Shown here piece by piece: positions 1 through 5,956 of a DNA stretch of 7,995 bases. The DNA comes from Actinomycetes bacterium (GTDB lineage Bacteria; Actinomycetota; Acidimicrobiia; Acidimicrobiales; Microtrichaceae): assembly GCA_023423475.1 (NCBI GenBank), contig JAFAFN010000020.1, forward strand, positions 1-7,995. Direction: 5' to 3'. Both the position numbers and the translations under genes were made by a program. The notes under the pieces are model-generated. The model did not search any database, was not told the origin of the DNA, and was given only the letters and a program-made list of their open reading frames with translations. Position 1 is the stretch's first letter. Each line of letters starts with the position of its first letter.

Positions 1-1
1 C

Positions 2-211
2 AGCTACTCGGTGCCCTGGGACCGGATCGACCGCATCGAGGTGGTGCACCGACTCGGGCTCGTCGTGCTCGACGTCCACCTGACCGGGGTGCGTCGGCGG
101 CACCGCATCGGTGCAGCCACCCGGTTCGCGGGCGAGGAGTCCGACGTCGTGCTCGACCTGGTCGCGGCGCACCCGGCCGCCTCGGCGAAACTCGAACCCG
201 AGGCGCTCTAG
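2..211 (+). CDS. C-terminal fragment of an unidentified protein (possible PH-like fold), truncated by the window edge
   Basis: An open frame enters from the left edge and ends at a TAG at 209-211, giving the last 69 residues. The GTG at 11 is probably internal, because the reading frame stays open to the window edge. The visible part alternates hydrophobic and charged residues like beta strands (DRIDRIEVVHRLGLVVLDVHL). An amphipathic helix follows near DVVLDLVAAHP, then a short acidic tail. This resembles the end of a bacterial PH-like domain, but that is a guess from pattern only and I do not recognise the protein. Its stop codon lies 12 nt before the menA start and overlaps the putative menA -10 hexamer. 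The function is unknown, and a role near menaquinone synthesis is not implied by the sequence. Confidence 0.6.
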   Translation, partial: SYSVPWDRIDRIEVVHRLGLVVLDVHLTGVRRRHRIGAATRFAGEESDVVLDLVAAHPAASAKLEPEAL

Positions 212-214
212 CAT
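209..214 (+). promoter_or_regulatory. Putative -10 hexamer TAGCAT for menA
   Basis: TAGCAT matches the actinobacterial TANNNT -10 pattern and ends 9 nt before the menA ATG, so a transcript would start at or within a few bases of the start codon. No Shine-Dalgarno sequence is visible between them, which fits leaderless translation. The TAG of the hexamer is also the stop codon of the upstream gene. No convincing -35 element is seen. The transcription start is inferred. Confidence 0.45.
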
Positions 215-223
215 CGCTGCCCG

Positions 224-1270
224 ATGACCGAGACCGGCCCGAGCGGCGCCCTGCCCACCGACTGGCGCCGATGGGTGCTCGGTGCCCGGGTGCGCACCCT
301 GCCCGCGGCGATCGCGCCCGTGCTGGTGGGGACCGCGGCGGCTGCGGGGGACTGCGGCCCGCTCGGCGGTTCGGCGAGCAACGCGGAGTCCGTCGCCCAC
401 ACGCTGCAGTGCCTGGCCGCAGGACGGACCGACGGCCTCCGCTCGGGGTTCGTCGCCTCCGGCCCACTCGGCAACGACCTGTTGAAGGGCCTCACGGTCT
501 GGACCTTCCTCTGCGCCCTCGGCGTGGCGCTGTTCGTGCAGATCGCCACGAACTACGCGAACGACTACTCCGACGGGAAGCGGGGGACCGACGACCCGGG
601 TGCCCGCGTCGGTCCACCCCGACTGGTCGGCAACGGCCTCGCGACCACGGGCGAGGTCAAGCGGGCCATGCTCATCTCGTTCGGGCTCACCGCGCTGTGC
701 GGGCTCCCCCTGGTGATCTGGGTCGACTGGAAGCTCGTGCTGGTGGGCATCGCGGCGATCGCTGCGGGCTGGTTCTACACCGGCGGCTCCCGACCCTACG
801 GCTACGCAGGGTTCGGCGAGGCCTTCGTCTTCGTGTTCTTCGGACTGGTCGCGACCGTCGGCTCCTACTACGTGCAGACGCTCACCGTGTCCTGGCTGGC
901 GGTCGGCTGCGGCGTCGCGATGGGCTGTCTGTCGACCGCCCTGCTCGTGGTGAACAACCTCCGCGACATCCCCGGCGACACGGTGGCGGGCAAGCGCACC
1001 CTGGCGGTCCGGATGGGGGACCGCAACACCCGCATGTTCTACGTCGTCCTGCTCGTCACCCCGATGGTCATGGTGCCGTTCCTCGCAGGCGGCAGCGGCA
1101 GACTGCTGGGCGCCCTCGCGCTGCTGTCGCTGCTGCCGGCGCGAGCTGCGGTCACGATGGTGCTCGGCGGCGCCCGGGGGGCCGGCCTGATCCCGGTCCT
1201 CGAACGCACCGGTCAGGTGCAGATCGTCTACGGCCTGCTGCTCGCGATCGGGTTGTTCGTCAGCGCCTGA
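224..1270 (+). CDS. menA: 1,4-dihydroxy-2-naphthoate polyprenyltransferase (MenA), with an extra loop
   Basis: This is an integral membrane UbiA-superfamily prenyltransferase. It joins a polyprenyl diphosphate to 1,4-dihydroxy-2-naphthoate to give demethylmenaquinone. The N-terminal motif ARVRTLPAAIAPVLVG (residues 21-36) is typical of MenA. The first Asp-rich motif is NYANDYSDGKRGTDD (110-124), followed by GPPRLVGNGLA. The second is NNLRDIPGDTVAGKRTL (244-260). Together these bind the Mg-diphosphate. About eight or nine hydrophobic helices follow the usual layout. The protein has 348 residues, while family members are usually near 290-300. The excess lies mainly at about 42-88, between the first two helices, and includes Cys44 and Cys63. 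The ATG at 224 is chosen because the conserved N-terminus follows directly and a TANNNT box precedes it. The gene is convergent with menH across a 21-bp gap. Confidence 0.95.
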   Translation: MTETGPSGALPTDWRRWVLGARVRTLPAAIAPVLVGTAAAAGDCGPLGGSASNAESVAHTLQCLAAGRTDGLRSGFVASGPLGNDLLKGLTVWTFLCALGVALFVQIATNYANDYSDGKRGTDDPGARVGPPRLVGNGLATTGEVKRAMLISFGLTALCGLPLVIWVDWKLVLVGIAAIAAGWFYTGGSRPYGYAGFGEAFVFVFFGLVATVGSYYVQTLTVSWLAVGCGVAMGCLSTALLVVNNLRDIPGDTVAGKRTLAVRMGDRNTRMFYVVLLVTPMVMVPFLAGGSGRLLGALALLSLLPARAAVTMVLGGARGAGLIPVLERTGQVQIVYGLLLAIGLFVSA

Positions 1271-1291
1271 CCGTCGGCCGACACGACCGGG

Positions 1292-2101
1292 TCAGGAGCG
1301 GACCAGCCGCAGGAAGTCGACGATCGCCGACGAGGTCGCCGACGGTGCCTCCAGGTGGGCCGCGTGACCGGCGTCGTCGATGACGACGTGTTGGCCCGGT
1401 CCGCCGACCGTCGCGACGATGCGATCCGCCAGGCGTCCGTAGCGCTCGTCGCGGGCTCCGGTGACGCACAGCACGGGGCAGCGGATCTGACCGAGCTCGT
1501 CCCACAGCGGGTCCATCGAGCCGGTCCCGGCGGCGCGCAGGCTCGCGGCGAGGCCCGCCGCGGTGTTGCTGCGTCGCTCCTCGTCGAAGCGGGCCCAGTC
1601 GGGGAGCCCGGCGAAGAGCGGGAGGGCGAGCCAGTCCTCGATGAAGCGCTCCAACCCTTCGGTCTCGAGTCGACGCGCGAGGAGCTCGTCGCTGTCGCGA
1701 CGCAGCGCCCGCTCCGCTGCATCGTCGATGCCGGCGGTCCCGCCGATGAGCACGAGCGAGCGGACCTGGTCCGGTGCGTCGAGTGCCGCGTGCAGCGCGA
1801 GCCGCGCGCCCATCGAGTAGCCCACGAGATCGGTGCTGCCGACCGTCGCGGTCAGGAGTCGGGCGCCGTGACGGAGGTCCGCCGAGGCGTGCAGCGTCGA
1901 GTCGCCGTGCCCCGGGGCGTCGACCGCGCACAGCGGCCCGACACGGGCCAACTCGTCGCGCAGCGGACCGAGGCACCGACGGTTCTGGGCGAAGCCGTGC
2001 ACCACGGTGATCGACCGCAGTGCCTCGGTCGGCCTCGTGCCCGTCACCCACGTGTGGGCAAGGGTCGTCGTGGTCGCCGGTTCGACGGCTTCGGTGCTCA
2101 C
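1292..2101 (-). CDS. menH: 2-succinyl-6-hydroxy-2,4-cyclohexadiene-1-carboxylate synthase (MenH), alpha/beta hydrolase
   Basis: The 269-residue product is a single alpha/beta-hydrolase domain, close in size to E. coli MenH (252). MenH removes pyruvate from SEPHCHC to give SHCHC, directly after the MenD step, in the cytosol. Visible elements are the oxyanion segment VVHGFAQN (33-40), DAPGHGDS (61-68), the nucleophile elbow GYSMG with Ser96, Asp218 in TGARDERY and His246 in DAGHAAHLE. These would form the Ser-Asp-His triad. Arg100 after the elbow and the WLALPLFA segment (157-164) also fit MenH. The start is the second of two adjacent GTG codons (2104, 2101), because it lies 8 nt from a TANNNT box. 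The frame stays open upstream across menD, but that extension has no hydrolase sequence. Divergent pairing with menD supports MenH over a generic hydrolase. Confidence 0.85.
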   Translation of the reverse strand: MSTEAVEPATTTTLAHTWVTGTRPTEALRSITVVHGFAQNRRCLGPLRDELARVGPLCAVDAPGHGDSTLHASADLRHGARLLTATVGSTDLVGYSMGARLALHAALDAPDQVRSLVLIGGTAGIDDAAERALRRDSDELLARRLETEGLERFIEDWLALPLFAGLPDWARFDEERRSNTAAGLAASLRAAGTGSMDPLWDELGQIRCPVLCVTGARDERYGRLADRIVATVGGPGQHVVIDDAGHAAHLEAPSATSSAIVDFLRLVRS

Positions 2102-2109
2102 CACCGCAC

Positions 2110-2115
2110 ACCGTA
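2110..2115 (-). promoter_or_regulatory. Putative -10 hexamer TACGGT for menH
   Basis: On the minus strand TACGGT (TANNNT type) lies 5 nt before the GTG at 2104 and 8 nt before the GTG at 2101, consistent with a leaderless or nearly leaderless menH transcript. It overlaps the menD hexamer on the other strand by the shared TA at 2114-2115. No Shine-Dalgarno sequence is seen. Promoter activity is inferred. Confidence 0.4.
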
Positions 2116-2119
2116 GGCT
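2114..2119 (+). promoter_or_regulatory. Putative -10 hexamer TAGGCT for menD
   Basis: TAGGCT fits TANNNT and ends 10 nt before the menD ATG. A start about 7 nt downstream would leave a leader of only a few bases, and no Shine-Dalgarno sequence is present. Its TA step is shared with the opposing menH hexamer. The -35 region falls inside menH codons and shows no clear match. Confidence 0.45.
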
Positions 2120-2129
2120 GGCGCCGCCC

Positions 2130-3896
2130 ATGACCGAGCTGCCCGAACCCGATCCGACCCCTGATGGCCCGACCGAGGGTGACGTCGCGGCGACGTACTG
2201 CGCCACGCTCGTCGACGAGTGGTGCCGGCTCGGTCTGACCGACGCGGTGGTCAGCCCCGGTTCCCGGTCCACCCCTCTGGCGGTGGCGCTGTTCGCCGAC
2301 GATCGGGTGGCGCTGCACGTGCAGCACGACGAGCGGTCCGCTGCCTTCATGGCACTCGGGCTGAGTCTGACGACCCGACGACCGACCATCGTGTTGTGCA
2401 CCAGCGGCACCGCCGCAGCGGAGTTCCACGCAGCGGTCGTCGAGGCGCACCAGGCGTACGTTCCGTTGCTGGTGGTGACCGCCGATCGGCCGCCGGAGCT
2501 GCACGGCGTCGGCGCGCCCCAGACCATCGACCAGCGCGAGCTCTACGGCTCCGCGGTCCGCTTGTACTGCGAACCGGGTGCGCCGACCGCCGGTGGTGCA
2601 CCGTGGTGGCGGGATCTGGCCCGCGACGCCTGGGCGCGATGCGGCGGACCCCGCCCGGGGCCGGTGCACCTCGACCTCGCGTTCCGTGAACCGCTCCTGG
2701 GCAGCGTCGGTGAGCTGCCTGCTCGCGACCCCGAGGTCCACCCGATGCCGGTCGGCCCGGCGTGGGGGCTCACCGACGAGGAGCTCGCAGGGACCGGGGC
2801 GATCGTCGCCGGTCGCCGCGGGGTCATCGTCGCCGGTGTGCGAGCGACCCGCGGCGCCGAAGAGGTCCGAGCCGTCTCCGAGCTCGCCGCCGCGCTGGGC
2901 TGGCCGATCCTGGCGGATGCGACCTCCGGCCTGCGCGACGACGCGCCGGGGGTGATCACGACCTTCGACCCGCTCCTGCGCGACGAGGACTTCGCAGCTT
3001 CGGCTCGTCCCGAGGTCGTGCTCCGGCTCGGCGGACTGCTCAGCTCGAAGGTGCTGGGCCAGTGGCTGCGGACCTCGGGTGCCCATCAGATCGGCATCGA
3101 TCCGTTCGGGCCGCCACCGGATCCTGACCGTGTCGTGACGCGACCGCTGACGGCGGACGTCGCCATGTTCTGCGACCAGGTGCGATCGGTGTCACCCGAG
3201 TCGTCGCCACCCGAGTGGCTCGAGCTCTGGAACGACGCCGAAGCGACGGCTCGCCGGGCGATCGGACGGGTGCTCACCCGACACGGCGACGCCACCGAGC
3301 CGGCCGTGGCGGTCGACCTGGCCGCGATGCTGCCCGACGGCGCACGACTCGTCGTGTCGTCGTCCATGCCGGTGCGGGATCTCGAGTGGTACGCCGCAGG
3401 ACGAAGCGGACTCGAGGTCGTGTCGAACCGCGGTGCCAACGGCATCGACGGCGTGGTGTCGACCGCGGTCGGCGTCGCGCTGTCCGGTGCACCCACCGCG
3501 TTGCTCATCGGTGACGTCGCCTTCCTGCACGACACCAACGGACTGCTCGGCCTTGCTCGTCGTGGTGTCGACCTGGTCATCGTCGTGGTCGACAACGACG
3601 GTGGCGGCATCTTCTCGTTCCTGCCCCAGCACGAGGAGCTCGACGACGACGTCTTCGAGGTGCTCTTCGGCACGCCCCATGGGGTCGACCTCTGCGTGCT
3701 CGCCGCTGCGCACGGCATCCCTGCCGAACGGGTGGGCACCCGGGCCGGTGTGCAGGCGGCGATCGCGGGTGCGCTCACCCGCGGTGGCACGAGGATCGTC
3801 GTGGTCGACAGCGACCGCGAGCTCAACGTGGTGCTGCACCGCGAGCTGAACGGGGCCGTTTCCGCGGCGCTGGGAGCTGCGAACTCCCCGAGTTGA
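2130..3896 (+). CDS. menD: 2-succinyl-5-enolpyruvyl-6-hydroxy-3-cyclohexene-1-carboxylate synthase (MenD)
   Basis: MenD is the thiamine-diphosphate enzyme that decarboxylates 2-oxoglutarate and adds the product to isochorismate, giving SEPHCHC, the MenH substrate. The 588-residue length is slightly above E. coli MenD (556). The N-terminal pyrimidine-binding domain has SPGSRSTPL (42-50) and HDERSAAF with the cofactor-activating Glu68. It also has the MenD-typical stretch TADRPPELHGVGAPQTIDQ (117-135). The C-terminal pyrophosphate domain has SSSMPVRDLEW (410-420), NRGANGIDG (433-441) and GDVAFLHDTNGL (461-472). The last, with DNDGGGIF (488-495), forms the Mg/ThDP motif. The ATG at 2130 is preferred over upstream in-frame starts, which lie inside menH on the other strand. 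The gene ends 5 bp from the convergent stop of the small membrane protein. Confidence 0.96.
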   Translation: MTELPEPDPTPDGPTEGDVAATYCATLVDEWCRLGLTDAVVSPGSRSTPLAVALFADDRVALHVQHDERSAAFMALGLSLTTRRPTIVLCTSGTAAAEFHAAVVEAHQAYVPLLVVTADRPPELHGVGAPQTIDQRELYGSAVRLYCEPGAPTAGGAPWWRDLARDAWARCGGPRPGPVHLDLAFREPLLGSVGELPARDPEVHPMPVGPAWGLTDEELAGTGAIVAGRRGVIVAGVRATRGAEEVRAVSELAAALGWPILADATSGLRDDAPGVITTFDPLLRDEDFAASARPEVVLRLGGLLSSKVLGQWLRTSGAHQIGIDPFGPPPDPDRVVTRPLTADVAMFCDQVRSVSPESSPPEWLELWNDAEATARRAIGRVLTRHGDATEPAVAVDLAAMLPDGARLVVSSSMPVRDLEWYAAGRSGLEVVSNRGANGIDGVVSTAVGVALSGAPTALLIGDVAFLHDTNGLLGLARRGVDLVIVVVDNDGGGIFSFLPQHEELDDDVFEVLFGTPHGVDLCVLAAAHGIPAERVGTRAGVQAAIAGALTRGGTRIVVVDSDRELNVVLHRELNGAVSAALGAANSPS

Positions 3897-3901
3897 GCCG
3901 G

Positions 3902-4228
3902 TCAGCTGGCGATCGACCAGCCCAGCGACGCTCCGCCGACGACAGCGACGATCTGGAGAATCGGTACGAGTACGGTCATGCGGTTCTGTGACCGGAAGTC
4001 GTCCCACCAGTCGTCCTCGTCCAAGATGATGAGCAGCTCGAGGTAGGCGGTTCCGACGAACAGCGCTGCACCTACCAGCAGCGCGAACGGCGCAGTCCAC
4101 GGCCACCTCCGTAGGGCGTAGCCCAAGGCGAGGTAGGCGGCGGCGATCCCGATGAACCAGAGCGTGTTCATCAACAGCAGCGCGATCTGGTCTCGGCGCC
4201 TTGCAGCCAAGGAGCCTCTGGGTCCCAC
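3902..4228 (-). CDS. Small three-helix membrane protein of unknown function
   Basis: I do not recognise this 108-residue protein. A basic N-terminus (ARRRDQ, 9-14) is followed by hydrophobic segments at about 15-38, 46-69 and 84-105. Between the second and third lies a very acidic, aromatic loop, DEDDWWDDF (70-78). Topology is ambiguous, because basic residues occur both before the first helix and after it (Arg40, Arg41). The GTG at 4228 is chosen because TACGTT, a TANNNT box, ends 8 nt upstream. The ATG at 4171 would give 89 residues but has no promoter or ribosome-binding signal near it. Codons such as AGA, AGG, CTA, GTA, GGA and TTG are commoner here than in the flanking men genes, suggesting a different origin or weak expression. 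The gene is convergent with menD and divergent from the 99-residue gene. No role in menaquinone synthesis can be claimed. Confidence 0.65.
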   Translation of the reverse strand: MGPRGSLAARRRDQIALLLMNTLWFIGIAAAYLALGYALRRWPWTAPFALLVGAALFVGTAYLELLIILDEDDWWDDFRSQNRMTVLVPILQIVAVVGGASLGWSIAS

Positions 4229-4236
4229 GATCAGGC

Positions 4237-4242
4237 AACGTA
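4237..4242 (-). promoter_or_regulatory. Putative -10 hexamer TACGTT for the small membrane protein gene
   Basis: On the minus strand TACGTT (TANNNT) ends 8 nt before the GTG at 4228, the same geometry as at the neighbouring genes. It is the main argument for this start over the ATG at 4171. A CTGCGA sequence 17 bp upstream is a weak -35 candidate. Confidence 0.35.
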
Positions 4243-4246
4243 GCAA

Positions 4247-4303
4247 GTCGCGCTTGGAGTCGCAGCCGTCGCGACGGTGTCGCCAGCGGCCTCGGCTTGT
4301 CGC
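4247..4303. repeat. Five GTCGC copies at near-helical spacing in the divergent intergenic region
   Basis: The pentamer GTCGC begins at 4247, 4259, 4268, 4279 and 4299. The steps are 12, 9, 11 and 20 bp, which averages 10.4 bp per turn with one position empty. The last two copies extend to an 8-bp direct repeat, TGTCGCCA, exactly 20 bp apart (4278-4285 and 4298-4305). The third lies in a 12-bp perfect palindrome, CCGTCGCGACGG (4266-4277). The array lies upstream of both putative promoters of the two small genes. It could be a regulator-binding array, but GTCGC is common in GC-rich DNA and function is unproven. Confidence 0.3.
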
Positions 4304-4323
4304 CAAGGGTTCGGTGCCGCTGG
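4283..4323. repeat. Nested inverted repeat between the two small genes
   Basis: CCAGCGGC (4283-4290) pairs perfectly with GCCGCTGG (4316-4323). Inside the 25-nt interval CTTG (4296-4299) pairs with CAAG (4304-4307) across TCGC. There is no T-tract, and the structure lies upstream of both inferred transcription starts. If it is functional it is more likely a DNA-level site than a terminator or a leader RNA. It overlaps the right end of the GTCGC array. Confidence 0.3.
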
Positions 4324-4351
4324 TCCGCAGAGTTCACGCCACTCGCTCTTG

Positions 4352-4357
4352 TACCGT
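4352..4357 (+). promoter_or_regulatory. Putative -10 hexamer TACCGT for the 99-residue gene
   Basis: TACCGT (TANNNT) ends 8 nt before the GTG at 4366, with no Shine-Dalgarno sequence between. This supports that GTG as a leaderless start. No good -35 match is seen at 16-18 bp. Confidence 0.4.
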
Positions 4358-4365
4358 CACGTTGC

Positions 4366-4665
4366 GTGGCACTCGATCCCGAAACTCTCTCGTACACCGG
4401 AGTCGACTCGGCGGCGATGGAGCGACTGGCCGCCTTCTACCGGCGGGGCCTGATCGAGCGGCTTCAGGAGCGCCAGGTCGTGACCACCGAGGAGCTACCT
4501 CGTCTGGTGTTCGTGGGGCATGCCCGAGATCCGGAACCGTGGACCATGCTGGAGACCAGCCAGGGAACTCACTGGTACCTCGGTACCCACCTGATCGACG
4601 CTGATCGCTTGGAGCGCGAGGCATACGAGTTCGGCCGAGCGGAGGGCAACGACCACTGGTTCTGA
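4366..4665 (+). CDS. Protein of unknown function, 99 residues
   Basis: I do not recognise this protein. It appears soluble, with no signal peptide or membrane segment. A predicted amphipathic helix spans about 14-38 (DSAAMERLAAFYRRGLIERL). A strand-like segment, LPRLVFVGH (44-52), is followed by an aromatic-rich middle (EPWTML, THWYLG) and a second charged helix (79-93). It ends in EGNDHWF. The frame is open upstream to 4201, but that part is Arg/Ser-rich with no protein-like pattern, and the GTG at 4366 has a TANNNT box 8 nt before it. AT-ending codons (GCA, GAT, GAA, ACT, CTA, CCT, CGT) are clearly more frequent than in the men genes. The gene is divergent from the small membrane protein gene, which may be its partner, and convergent with menF across 76 bp. 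Confidence 0.65.
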   Translation: MALDPETLSYTGVDSAAMERLAAFYRRGLIERLQERQVVTTEELPRLVFVGHARDPEPWTMLETSQGTHWYLGTHLIDADRLEREAYEFGRAEGNDHWF

Positions 4666-4741
4666 GCCGCCCCTGATGTCGGTCAGCGCCAGCACCCGAC
4701 CGAGCCGTCGAGTTCGTGAGCCGTTGTGCTCCGGCGCTCCG

Positions 4742-5956
4742 TCAGAGACGGACGATCGAGCCCAGCAACGCCTGGGCCTTGGAGCGGGTCTCCTCCAGCT
4801 CAGCGGCAGGGTCGGAATCGGCCACCACTCCGACGCCGGCGAAGAGGCGGGCGTTCGGGCCGGTCAGCTGCACCGAGCGGATCCCGACGGCCCACGCACC
4901 GTTGCCGTCGGCGTCGACCCACCCGACCGGTCCTGCGTAGCGGTCACGGTCGACGTGTTCGAGCTCGTCGATCAGCGCGAGTGCCTCGTCACGGGGCCAG
5001 CCGCCGACCGCGGGGGTGGGATGCAGCGCCGCGACGAGCTCGAGCACCGACGGGGTCGGCTGGGACAGCCGTCCCTCGACGACGCTCGCGAGGTGCTGCA
5101 CCGGCCCTGCGGGCACCACCGACGGCGATGGTTCCGCATCGAGGAAGCTGCACCACGGCAGGAGCGTGTCATGCACCATGTCGATGGTGATCTGGTGCTC
5201 CCAGCGGTTCTTCTCCGACGAGAGCAGCTCGGCCGCTCGGCGCTGATCGGCCTCCGGTGCCCCGGTGCGGGGTGTGGTGCCGGCCATCGGCTGTGCGCGG
5301 ACCAGGTCGCCGACACGGGCCACGAGCAGCTCCGGACTCGCGCCCACGAACCCGTCGACGGCGAAGGTCAGCGCCGTGGGGTACTGGCGGCGGAGCCGCG
5401 AGAGCAGCGTCGCCGCGTCGATCGGGACGTCGGTCGTGATGTCGAGCGCTCGGGCCAACACCACCTTGGTGAGCTGGCCGGCCCGGATGCGTTCGGTCGC
5501 CGCAGCGACCGCCTCGCACCACAGGTCGTCACGTCGTGAGCTCGCCACGGTGATCTCCGACGGCACCGGCGGCACCTCGCGGTGCGGATCCGCGTGGTCC
5601 GGTTCCGGCGCGATGGTGGTCGTCCACCTCGCGCCCTCGGCGCTGTGTCCGTGCACGACGGCCGGCACGATGAACTCGGCGGTCGATGTCCGGTCGAACG
5701 GCAGTGCGGCGAAGGCGACGGGGCCGGTGCCGGGGGCTCCGACGTCGTCGCGTCCACGCAGTGCATCGAGGCGCTCGGTCACCACGTCGAGGTGCTCGGG
5801 CCACGGCGCGGGGACGTCGATGCGCTCGGCTTCGCCCTCACCCCAGAGCCCCCGCCGCGGTGAGCGGAACGCGGCGACCGGTCGGCCAGCCACGGGCTCT
5901 CCGGGGTCGAGATCCGCGGGGACCGTCGTCGCCGGCCCGTCGTGCACGATGCTCAC
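4742..5956 (-). CDS. menF: Isochorismate synthase (MenF)
   Basis: This is a chorismate-binding enzyme of the MenF/EntC/DhbC group that converts chorismate to isochorismate, the entry step to menaquinone. At 404 residues it matches the group. The C-terminal catalytic domain shows KVVLAR with Lys164 as the expected general base. It also has FVGASPELL (203-211), AQPMAGTTPR (221-230), SSEKNRWEHQI with Glu253 as the likely general acid, and LHPTPAVGGWP (311-321). The segments YAGPVGW (340-346), FAGVGVV (372-378) and ELEETRSK (386-393) complete the Mg-binding and chorismate fold. The N-terminal 130 residues are variable, as usual. The GTG start at 5956 overlaps the menG stop by 4 nt (GTGA), so translation is probably coupled. 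Salicylate or siderophore synthesis uses the same family, but the neighbouring menD, menH, menA and menG favour MenF. Confidence 0.92.
   Translation of the reverse strand: MSIVHDGPATTVPADLDPGEPVAGRPVAAFRSPRRGLWGEGEAERIDVPAPWPEHLDVVTERLDALRGRDDVGAPGTGPVAFAALPFDRTSTAEFIVPAVVHGHSAEGARWTTTIAPEPDHADPHREVPPVPSEITVASSRRDDLWCEAVAAATERIRAGQLTKVVLARALDITTDVPIDAATLLSRLRRQYPTALTFAVDGFVGASPELLVARVGDLVRAQPMAGTTPRTGAPEADQRRAAELLSSEKNRWEHQITIDMVHDTLLPWCSFLDAEPSPSVVPAGPVQHLASVVEGRLSQPTPSVLELVAALHPTPAVGGWPRDEALALIDELEHVDRDRYAGPVGWVDADGNGAWAVGIRSVQLTGPNARLFAGVGVVADSDPAAELEETRSKAQALLGSIVRL

Noticed and set aside
1273..1282. Palindrome GTCGGCCGAC in the 21-bp gap between menA and menH as a terminator
   Set aside because: The 10-bp palindrome has no loop and no T-tract, and such short GC palindromes are expected in this DNA.
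2007..2129. Upstream in-frame extension of menD
   Set aside because: It would overlap menH coding sequence on the other strand, and MenD homology begins after the ATG at 2130.
2102..2527. N-terminal extension of menH
   Set aside because: The frame stays open into menD DNA but adds no hydrolase sequence, and family length and the TANNNT box favour the start near 2101.
1260..3086. A 608-codon open frame on the minus strand
   Set aside because: It runs antisense to menD and out of frame with menH, is full of Arg/Pro/Gly runs, and has no domain pattern. It is a GC-rich shadow.
3192..4397. A 401-codon open frame on the minus strand across the menD end and the small-gene block
   Set aside because: It is antisense to menD and in a different frame from the hydrophobic small gene, with no recognisable protein pattern.
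4679..4703. Inverted repeat TCGGTC/GACCGA between the 99-residue gene and menF as a terminator
   Set aside because: The stem is only 6 bp with a 13-nt loop and no T-tract, too weak to call.
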